Part shown: positions 1 to 5,517 of the stretch, one piece after another | Layout: each line of letters begins with the position of its first letter | Position numbering within the stretch: the stretch's first letter is position 1 | From: an uncultured Lachnospiraceae bacterium | Lineage (GTDB): Bacteria; Bacillota; Clostridia; Lachnospirales; Lachnospiraceae | DNA length: 6,977 nt | Assembly: GCA_934343915.1 (NCBI GenBank) | Contig: CAKRIL010000067.1 | Span: 1 to 6,977 of the forward strand | Reading direction: 5' to 3' | Made by a program: the position numbers and the translations under genes | Notes under the pieces: model-generated | What the model was told of the DNA's origin: nothing | Databases searched by the model: none | What the model saw: the letters and a program-made list of their open reading frames with translations, nothing else

Positions 1-1722
1 CATAAACTCGATTTCTGTCTGAAAACGACGAGCCTTCGCTTCACTGTCTTCGGTTCCTCTTGATTTTGACTCATGATGATACATTTCCACATGAGGATTA
101 TATACATTATGATATCCTGCTTTCTGGATACGAAGGCATAAGTCCACATCATTGAATGCAACAGACAGAGTTTCTTCAAATCCCCCTACCAGATCAAAAA
201 TCTTTCGGCTTACCATCATGCAGGCGGCAGTTACTGCGCTGACATTCATCTGAAGAGATGCCTTGTGAAGATATCCGCTTCTTGCACGCGGCAGATTTAA
301 GAATGCATGTCCTGCGATTCCACCGATACCGATTATGATTCCTGCATGCTGGATAGTGTTGTCCGGGTAATATAATTTTGCACCTACGGCACCGATTCCC
401 GGACGCTCACAGTTGCTGAGCATTTTCTCAATAAAATCAGGAGTGATGACTTCGATATCGTTATTTAAAAATAAAAGGTATTCGCCCTTGCAGTTTTTAA
501 CACCCCAGTTATTGATAGTGGAGTAGTTAAAACCGGATTCAGGGTAGTAAAGAACCTGGATTCCATCTTTTTTTAATTTGTCATAATATTTAAAGGTTGC
601 AGGTTCGGTACTGTTATTTTCAATCACAATAATCTCGTAATTGGTGTAAGTTGCTTTTTCCTTCAGAGATCGGATACATTGTTTTAATATATCAATGTGA
701 TCCTTGTTCGGAATTAAAATAGATACAAGCGGCTGATCTGTCAAAGCATAATCAACATTATAAAACCCATAATCTGAGCGCATACTTACGGAGCCTTTTT
801 CCCCACTTCGTGCTAAATTGTCCTCAATAGCTTTCTTTCCAGCCTCATATGCGTATAGCTTGCTTGCCGGGTTGTCCGCTGTTGAAGCATTGTGGACACG
901 CCAGTGGTACAAGATTCTTGGAATGTGGACAATATTTTTACTAAGCTCAGTACAGCGGAAAATGAAATCATAATCCTGTGCGCCGTTATATTTCGGGTCA
1001 AGCCCTTTCACCTGCTTAAGTATCGTTCTTTTTACTACAAAGAAATGACAGATGTAGTTGTTGGAGCGGAGAAGATCCAGGTTAAAGTCCGGTTTGAAAT
1101 GCGGCTGGAAATGCTCAGATAAATCGGTGCTTACCTTATCCTCATCGGTATAAAATACATCAATATCAGGATTTGCTTCTAAGCGGATCGCAATCTCAAA
1201 AAGGGCGTCAGGCGCGAGAAGGTCATCATGATCCATGAACCCGATATAATCTCCGGATGCATGCTTAAGTGCTGCGTTTGTATTTTCGGAGATGCCAAGA
1301 TTATCCGGAATATCAACGGACTTGATTCTGGCATCATTCTTTGCATATTCATCCAGAATGGATTTCATGTGAAAATCATCAGGGCTGGCGTTCCCGATAA
1401 TGACTTCCCAGTTTTGATAACTCTGGTCTTTCAGGGAATCTAACATCTGACGTAAAAAAACATCAGGGGTGTGATAAGCCGGAACAACGATGCTGATCAG
1501 AGGCTGGTGTTTAAAAGAATGCTGTTTCTGTTTCATGAGATCTTCAGGCTTGGCACGGTACTGTTCATACCATGGACCGTAAGGAACGTCTTCTGGTTCC
1601 ATTCGCTCAGAAAGGCGTACACAAAATTCCTTAAACCCATAATGCTTTAAATATCGAAGTCCTTTTTGAATATTATAGGGCTTTAGTTTCTTTATAAAAT
1701 GAATAACTTGATTATTTGCCAC
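1..1722 (-). CDS. Two-domain family 2 glycosyltransferase, C-terminus cut by window edge
   Basis: Seen: 574 codons are open from a GTG start to the left edge with no stop, so the gene is partial at its C-terminus. There are two GT-A/GT2 modules. The first covers about residues 74-290: it opens LISIVVPAYHTP, has the metal/nucleotide-sugar motif MDHDD at 163-167, TDEDK at 192-196, QDYDF at 249-253 and YHWR at 272-275. The second runs from about 332 to the end: it opens VSILIPNKDH, has LNND at 418-421, FNDVDLC at 523-529 and YHHESKSRG near 548-556. About 70 residues precede domain 1. Known: this tandem architecture is common in O-antigen, capsule and rhamnan-type loci, where each module adds a sugar to a lipid-linked chain in the cytoplasm. 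Inferred: an elongating enzyme for the polymer made here, with unknown donor and linkage. The GTG start is preferred because GAGGAA lies 8 bases upstream (1731-1736) and the nearby ATG is out of frame. It is transcribed divergently from the other genes. Confidence 0.93.
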   Translation of the reverse strand, partial: MANNQVIHFIKKLKPYNIQKGLRYLKHYGFKEFCVRLSERMEPEDVPYGPWYEQYRAKPEDLMKQKQHSFKHQPLISIVVPAYHTPDVFLRQMLDSLKDQSYQNWEVIIGNASPDDFHMKSILDEYAKNDARIKSVDIPDNLGISENTNAALKHASGDYIGFMDHDDLLAPDALFEIAIRLEANPDIDVFYTDEDKVSTDLSEHFQPHFKPDFNLDLLRSNNYICHFFVVKRTILKQVKGLDPKYNGAQDYDFIFRCTELSKNIVHIPRILYHWRVHNASTADNPASKLYAYEAGKKAIEDNLARSGEKGSVSMRSDYGFYNVDYALTDQPLVSILIPNKDHIDILKQCIRSLKEKATYTNYEIIVIENNSTEPATFKYYDKLKKDGIQVLYYPESGFNYSTINNWGVKNCKGEYLLFLNNDIEVITPDFIEKMLSNCERPGIGAVGAKLYYPDNTIQHAGIIIGIGGIAGHAFLNLPRARSGYLHKASLQMNVSAVTAACMMVSRKIFDLVGGFEETLSVAFNDVDLCLRIQKAGYHNVYNPHVEMYHHESKSRGTEDSEAKARRFQTEIEFM

Positions 1723-1730
1723 GTTTATAA

Positions 1731-1736
1731 TTCCTC
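1731..1736 (-). promoter_or_regulatory. Ribosome binding site deciding the GTG start of the left glycosyltransferase
   Basis: On the minus strand this reads GAGGAA, 8 bases before the GTG at 1722-1720. It supports a GTG start and no in-frame ATG lies between. The ATG just upstream on this strand is in another frame. Confidence 0.75.
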
Positions 1737-1761
1737 ATTTCTGACTATATTAACTGTATGA

Positions 1762-1791
1762 ATTATACATTATTTTTGCTTGTTTTGTAAA
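1762..1791 (-). promoter_or_regulatory. Sigma-A-type promoter for the leftward glycosyltransferase
   Basis: On the minus strand a TTTACA -35 (1791-1786, five of six consensus bases) and a perfect TATAAT -10 (1767-1762) are separated by 18 bases. The predicted transcript starts near 1754-1756, giving a leader of about 33 bases before the GTG start. The match is good and the position fits the gene, but transcription is inferred only. Confidence 0.7.
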
Positions 1792-1801
1792 CAGAGAAAG
1801 G

Positions 1802-1842
1802 TAATACATAACAAAAAACACGAAAATGTTAATAAAGTATTA
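1802..1842. repeat. Imperfect inverted repeat between the divergent promoters
   Basis: The left arm has TAATAC (1802-1807) and TAACA (1809-1813). The right arm has TGTTA (1827-1831) and GTATTA (1837-1842), which are their reverse complements in mirrored order. The inner gaps are unequal (1 versus 5 bases) and the centre is A-rich. It could be a regulator site between the two promoters or a weak cruciform, but AT-rich sequence makes such matches by chance, so no function is claimed. Confidence 0.25.
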
Positions 1843-1853
1843 AGAAATGGTTA

Positions 1854-1865
1854 CAAGGGCAAGGG
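1854..1865 (+). repeat. Tandem CAAGGG pair abutting the rightward -35 box
   Basis: Two perfect copies of CAAGGG lie side by side and end at the base before the TTGTCG -35 hexamer. In this A/T-dominated spacer the G-rich pair stands out. A class II activator half-site pair is possible, but two short copies can also be chance. Confidence 0.25.
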
Positions 1866-1894
1866 TTGTCGATTAGAAAGATATATAGTATAAT
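1866..1894 (+). promoter_or_regulatory. Sigma-A-type promoter for the rightward polysaccharide operon
   Basis: TTGTCG (1866-1871, four of six -35 bases) and a perfect TATAAT (1889-1894) are 17 bases apart, the optimal spacing. Transcription would begin near 1901, leaving a 5' leader of roughly 30-50 bases before the phosphotransferase, depending on which start codon is used. The weaker -35 fits a promoter that could need an activator. No riboswitch-like or attenuator structure is visible in so short a leader. Confidence 0.75.
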
Positions 1895-1931
1895 TTGAGG
1901 ATAATAAATCAATGTTTAGATAGAATATTAG

Positions 1932-3356
1932 ATGGAACAGGTGGAAAAAGTGATAAAAGATAACCAAAAATTACTGAATAGATTACATGTAGTATTAGAT
2001 GCACTGATTATAATATTTTCTTATGGAGCGGCATGGCTGATCCGGTTCAAAAGTGGACTTTTTGGATTGTCCTCATGGTATTTGGCTTTGGAACAGTATA
2101 TGAAGTTACTGATTTATATTGTTCCATTATATTTAATTTTATACTATGCGTTTCATTTGTATACATCGAAGCGGGTGCAAGGAAGACGACTGGAAGCATG
2201 GCACATTGTTCAGGCCAACACGGTCGGACTTATGGTCTTGATTTTATTTCTGTATTTAGGAAAGATGATGGATTATTCCCGTAAGATGTTTTTTGTGTTT
2301 TATTGTGTGAATATTTTCTTAGAGGTCATTGTACGTAATTTTATACGCATGGTCTTAAGGAAATACAGAAAGCAGGGATATAATCAGAAGCATGTCTTGT
2401 TGATTGGATACAGCCGGGCGGCAGAAGGATACCTGGACCGCGTGATGACACATTCGGAGTGGGGATATATTGTGAATGGAATTTTGGCAGATAACGTACC
2501 AAATCAGACAGAATATCGAGGTGTGAAGGTGATTGGAGATACGGAAAAACTGGCTTCGATTTTGCAGGAAAATCAGATGGATGAGATTGTAATTACGTTA
2601 GGCTTGTCAGAATATTCCAAATTGGCGCATATTGTGAATATGTGTGAAAAATCTGGCGTGCATACAAAGTTTGTTCCAGATTACAATAATGTCATACCGA
2701 CAAAGCCTTATACGGAAGATATACTTGGTATGCCAGTCATCAATATCAGGCATGTGCCGCTGAATAGTAATGTACTGAATGCATTTGCAAAACGTGCAGT
2801 TGATATTTTTGGTGCGGTAGTGGCAATTATTCTGTTCTCACCGGTTATGCTAGTCACAGCGATTATTATAAAAGCAACATCACCGGGAGCGTTGATTTTT
2901 AAACAGGAGAGAATAGGAAGACATAATAGACCGTTTTATATGTATAAGTTCCGCTCTATGGTTGTACAAGATGAGAAGGATGAGAAAAAAGGCTGGACGA
3001 CCAAGAATGATCCGCGCGTAACTCCAATCGGAAAGTTTATACGTAAGACAAGTATTGATGAGCTGCCACAGCTATTCAATATTTTAAAAGGAGATATGTC
3101 TCTTGTGGGACCAAGACCGGAACGTCCACAGTTTGTAGAAAAATTTAAAGAAGAGATACCGAGATATATGATTAAGCATCAGGTTCGTCCAGGACTTACT
3201 GGTTGGGCACAGGTGAATGGATACAGGGGAGATACGTCTATTCGCAAGAGAATTGAATATGATCTTTATTATATTGAAAATTGGACATTAGGATTTGATT
3301 TTAAAATTATTTTCCTGACATTCTTTAAAGGTTTTATTAACAAGAATGCGTACTAG
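1932..3356 (+). CDS. Undecaprenyl-phosphate sugar phosphotransferase (WcaJ-like, polyprenyl-P hexose-1-P transferase)
   Basis: Role (family knowledge): transfers a hexose-1-phosphate, typically glucose- or galactose-1-P from the UDP-sugar, to undecaprenyl phosphate at the inner face of the membrane. This is the committed step of the repeat unit. Seen, numbered from the ATG at 1932: hydrophobic segments near 18-38, 56-77, 94-112 and 117-138; a Rossmann-like region opening HVLLIGYSRAAEG (154-166); a fifth hydrophobic segment near 291-313; then the catalytic bacterial sugar transferase domain. That domain shows FKQERIGR (323-330), YKFRSM (338-343), the Asp376-Glu377 dyad in SIDELPQLFN, LVGPRPERP (391-399) and RPGLTGWAQVNGYRG (419-433). 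At 474 residues it has the full WcaJ-type length. The 1932 ATG has no clear ribosome site; the in-frame GTG at 1950 has AGGTGG five bases upstream and may be the true start (468 residues). It is first in the rightward operon. Sugar specificity cannot be read from the sequence. Confidence 0.95.
   Translation: MEQVEKVIKDNQKLLNRLHVVLDALIIIFSYGAAWLIRFKSGLFGLSSWYLALEQYMKLLIYIVPLYLILYYAFHLYTSKRVQGRRLEAWHIVQANTVGLMVLILFLYLGKMMDYSRKMFFVFYCVNIFLEVIVRNFIRMVLRKYRKQGYNQKHVLLIGYSRAAEGYLDRVMTHSEWGYIVNGILADNVPNQTEYRGVKVIGDTEKLASILQENQMDEIVITLGLSEYSKLAHIVNMCEKSGVHTKFVPDYNNVIPTKPYTEDILGMPVINIRHVPLNSNVLNAFAKRAVDIFGAVVAIILFSPVMLVTAIIIKATSPGALIFKQERIGRHNRPFYMYKFRSMVVQDEKDEKKGWTTKNDPRVTPIGKFIRKTSIDELPQLFNILKGDMSLVGPRPERPQFVEKFKEEIPRYMIKHQVRPGLTGWAQVNGYRGDTSIRKRIEYDLYYIENWTLGFDFKIIFLTFFKGFINKNAY
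1940..1945 (+). promoter_or_regulatory. Candidate ribosome binding site favouring a GTG start at 1950
   Basis: AGGTGG, one mismatch from AGGAGG, is followed by five bases and then an in-frame GTG (1950-1952), giving a protein beginning with I-K-D-N-Q-K after the initiator. The upstream ATG at 1932 has only AT-rich sequence before it. Both starts keep every recognised domain. Confidence 0.5.
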
Positions 3357-3359
3357 AAA

Positions 3360-3365
3360 AGGGAG
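3360..3365 (+). promoter_or_regulatory. Ribosome binding site setting the first LCP gene's start at 3373
   Basis: AGGGAG sits 7 bases before the ATG at 3373. The longer in-frame alternative, ATG at 3346, would overlap the end of the phosphotransferase by 11 bases and has no Shine-Dalgarno sequence, so the internal ATG is preferred. Confidence 0.8.
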
Positions 3366-3372
3366 TGTAACA

Positions 3373-4500
3373 ATGGCACAGAAGCGACTGAATAAAAGAC
3401 AACAGAGACTGGAACGACAACGCAGAATAAAGAAAAAGCGCCGGAAGAGATTAGCCATTATAATGATTGAAATTATAATACTTGCAGGGCTTGGGAGTGT
3501 GGCGTATGGAATGTTCGTAATGGATAAAATGGAAACCACAACATTGAATAAAGATAAATTGGAAGTCTACAAGGATACAGGAGACTATACCAATATAGCA
3601 TTGTTTGGACTGGATTCCAGAGATGGAGAGATGGAAGGCGGAGTGCAGAGTGACTGTATTATGGTTGCAAGCATTAATAATAAGACAAACGAAATTAATT
3701 TAGTTTCTGTATATCGTGATACTTTGATGAAAGTAACATCAGAGAAGTACGGAAAAGCCAATTCAGCTTATAATACTGGCGGTCCGACAGAGGCAATTGC
3801 GCTTCTGAACCGGAATTTGGATTTAGATATTGAAAAATATATTAGTGTAAATTTCAATGTCCTGGCAGACATCGTAGATGCGTTAGGAGGTATTGAGATT
3901 GACATGACAGACGAGGAAGTTGTCCATACAAATAATTACGCTAAAGAGACTTCAGAGGTTGTCGGAAGAAAGACAACTGAATTAAGTGGGGCAGGTGTAC
4001 ACAAGTTGGATGGAATACAGGCTGTATCTTATGCGAGAATCCGGTATACAGCAGGTATGGACTTCAAACGTACGCAGAGACAGCGCCTTGTGTTGGAGAA
4101 GATTGTAGAAAAAGCACAGAAGGCAAATGTGATTACATTGAATAACATTGTAAATAAAGTGATGCCTCAGGTTTCCACGAACTTAACAACAAGCAACATG
4201 CTGGGACTGGCAGCACATGCTGCGGATTATAAATTAGGGCAGATGTCTGGATTCCCGTTTGAAGTGACAACTTGTGAAAAGGTAAAGAATCATAAAGGCT
4301 CTTATGTGACCGCAGTTGGATTTGAAAAAAATGTAAGCGAATTGCATGAATTCCTTTTTGAAGAGAAGGATTATGAGCCGTCTGACACTGTAAAGGATAT
4401 CAGCAACGAAGTTATCTATATGACAGGTGTAGATCCGGAAACTTACGGAACAACGACAGATTATACTTATAAAAGTGGTGGAGAGGATTCGGAAAATTAA
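3373..4500 (+). CDS. LytR-CpsA-Psr (LCP) family glycopolymer ligase, short-tailed copy
   Basis: Role (family knowledge): LCP enzymes move a polymer from its undecaprenyl-pyrophosphate carrier to peptidoglycan on the outer membrane face. Many are still labelled transcriptional regulators for historical reasons. Seen, 375 residues: a very Lys/Arg-rich cytoplasmic N-terminus (1-26), one membrane segment (about 27-48), then an extracellular LCP domain (about 73-250). That domain has ALFGLDSR (76-83), SDCIMVAS (93-100), SVYRDT (112-117), the acidic run MTDEE (178-182), ARIRYT (221-226) and D230 followed by FKRTQRQR (231-238), supplying the conserved Asp and Arg residues. A C-terminal region of about 125 residues follows and ends without a low-complexity tail. 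It starts 16 bases after the phosphotransferase stop, so it is almost certainly cotranscribed. It closely resembles the LCP protein encoded at 5518, apparently half or more identical by eye through the domain. Confidence 0.94.
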   Translation: MAQKRLNKRQQRLERQRRIKKKRRKRLAIIMIEIIILAGLGSVAYGMFVMDKMETTTLNKDKLEVYKDTGDYTNIALFGLDSRDGEMEGGVQSDCIMVASINNKTNEINLVSVYRDTLMKVTSEKYGKANSAYNTGGPTEAIALLNRNLDLDIEKYISVNFNVLADIVDALGGIEIDMTDEEVVHTNNYAKETSEVVGRKTTELSGAGVHKLDGIQAVSYARIRYTAGMDFKRTQRQRLVLEKIVEKAQKANVITLNNIVNKVMPQVSTNLTTSNMLGLAAHAADYKLGQMSGFPFEVTTCEKVKNHKGSYVTAVGFEKNVSELHEFLFEEKDYEPSDTVKDISNEVIYMTGVDPETYGTTTDYTYKSGGEDSEN

Positions 4501-4503
4501 ATT

Positions 4504-4509
4504 AAGGGG
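4504..4509 (+). promoter_or_regulatory. Ribosome binding site for a TTG start at 4519
   Basis: AAGGGG lies 9 bases before TTG (4519-4521). The GT2 fold begins only two residues after this codon (VDVIIPTYKP), so a later start would remove the first strand of the nucleotide-binding fold. Confidence 0.75.
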
Positions 4510-4518
4510 TTAAAGAAA

Positions 4519-5436
4519 TTGAAAGTAGATGTGATAATTCCGACATATAAGCCGGGAAAAGAATTTCAAGAGTTAATACACAGACTTCAAAAGCAGACAT
4601 ATCCCATACACAGGATTATTGTTATCAATACGCAAACAGGAGTCTTTCCGACAGAATTAGAATCAGAACCATATCAGATAGAGGTCACGCATATCAGACC
4701 GGAAGATTTTGATCATGGTGGAACAAGAAACATGGGAGCAAGTATTTCACAAGCTGATATTGTTTTGTATATGACTCAAGACGCGGTTCCGGAAGATGAG
4801 CATTTAATTGAAACATTTGCAAATGTATTTGAAAAACATCCGGAGATTGGAATTGCATATGGAAGGCAGCTGCCAAGGGAAGACTGTAACGTAATTGAAC
4901 GATATACGAGACGATTTAATTATCCAGAAAAAAGCAGAATCAAATCAAAAGTTGATTTACCACAGCTTGGAATCAAAACATTTTTTTGCTCAGATGTCTG
5001 TGCGGCTTATCGAAGAAATTATCTTTTGAGTGCAGGAGGATTTGAAGATCCAACTATATTTAATGAAGATATGATTTTTGCTGGAAAGAGGATATTAGCT
5101 GGAGATAAGGTGGCATATGTGGCAGATGCAAAAGTGATACATTCGCATAATTATACGGGAAATCAACAGTTTCATCGTAATTTTGATCTTGCAGTGTCAC
5201 AGGCGCAACATACAGAAGTGTTTGAAGGAGTTCCGTCAGAAGGAGAAGGAATCCGTATGGTAAAAGCGACTGCCAAATATCTGATCCGGAGCGGACAGCC
5301 GTTAAAAGTCTGGACGCTGGTATACCAGTCAGGCTGCAAGTATGCTGGATATTTTCTTGGAAAAAGATATAAAAAGTTACCCAAATGGATGATTCTGAAA
5401 TGTACGTCAAGTCCTAAATATTGGAAAAAATCTTAA
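4519..5436 (+). CDS. Family 2 glycosyltransferase, rhamnosyltransferase-like
   Basis: Role: a cytoplasmic GT-A enzyme adding one sugar to the lipid-linked repeat unit. Seen, 305 residues: VDVIIPTYKP at 3-12; FDHGGTRNMG at 64-73, a motif recurring in RfbN/RgpB-type rhamnosyltransferases; YMTQDAVP at 84-91, with Asp88 in the metal-binding DxD position; CSDVCAAYRR at 157-166; FNEDM at 181-185, with the likely catalytic acidic pair; and HSHNY at 208-212. There is no membrane segment, but the C-terminal 60 residues are basic and aromatic, compatible with peripheral membrane contact. The start is TTG, fixed by the ribosome site and by the fold beginning at residue 3. It lies 18 bases after the first LCP gene and ends 81 bases before the second. 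Rhamnose as donor sugar (from dTDP-rhamnose) is inferred from motif resemblance, and another deoxyhexose or hexose is possible. Confidence 0.92.
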   Translation: MKVDVIIPTYKPGKEFQELIHRLQKQTYPIHRIIVINTQTGVFPTELESEPYQIEVTHIRPEDFDHGGTRNMGASISQADIVLYMTQDAVPEDEHLIETFANVFEKHPEIGIAYGRQLPREDCNVIERYTRRFNYPEKSRIKSKVDLPQLGIKTFFCSDVCAAYRRNYLLSAGGFEDPTIFNEDMIFAGKRILAGDKVAYVADAKVIHSHNYTGNQQFHRNFDLAVSQAQHTEVFEGVPSEGEGIRMVKATAKYLIRSGQPLKVWTLVYQSGCKYAGYFLGKRYKKLPKWMILKCTSSPKYWKKS

Positions 5437-5451
5437 GAAACACGATTTTTG

Positions 5452-5480
5452 TTGAATTTTATGGAAAAATAAGATATTAT
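5452..5480 (+). promoter_or_regulatory. Candidate internal promoter for the second LCP gene
   Basis: TTGAAT (5452-5457, four of six -35 bases) and TATTAT (5475-5480, five of six -10 bases) are exactly 17 bases apart in the 81-base gap before the second LCP gene. The predicted start near 5487 gives a leader of about 30 bases. No terminator hairpin precedes it, so read-through from the operon promoter is also likely. The gap is AT-rich, which raises the chance of a false match. Confidence 0.5.
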
Positions 5481-5504
5481 TAACCTGTTTAATTCTGTTC
5501 AAAG

Positions 5505-5510
5505 AAAGGA
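5505..5510 (+). promoter_or_regulatory. Ribosome binding site of the second LCP gene
   Basis: AAAGGA lies 7 bases before the ATG at 5518, a standard arrangement that confirms this start. Confidence 0.75.
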
Positions 5511-5517
5511 AGTTTCG

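Noticed and set aside
892..1443. Short plus-strand open frames opposite the left glycosyltransferase.
   Set aside because: The minus-strand reading carries two recognisable GT2 domains through this stretch without a stop, so these are shadows.
3346..3372. A longer start for the first LCP gene at ATG 3346, overlapping the phosphotransferase.
   Set aside because: It has no ribosome site, while ATG 3373 has AGGGAG at ideal spacing.
5060..5410. Minus-strand open frame of 116 codons inside the rhamnosyltransferase-like gene.
   Set aside because: It lies wholly within a well-supported GT2 gene and its translation resembles no family I know.
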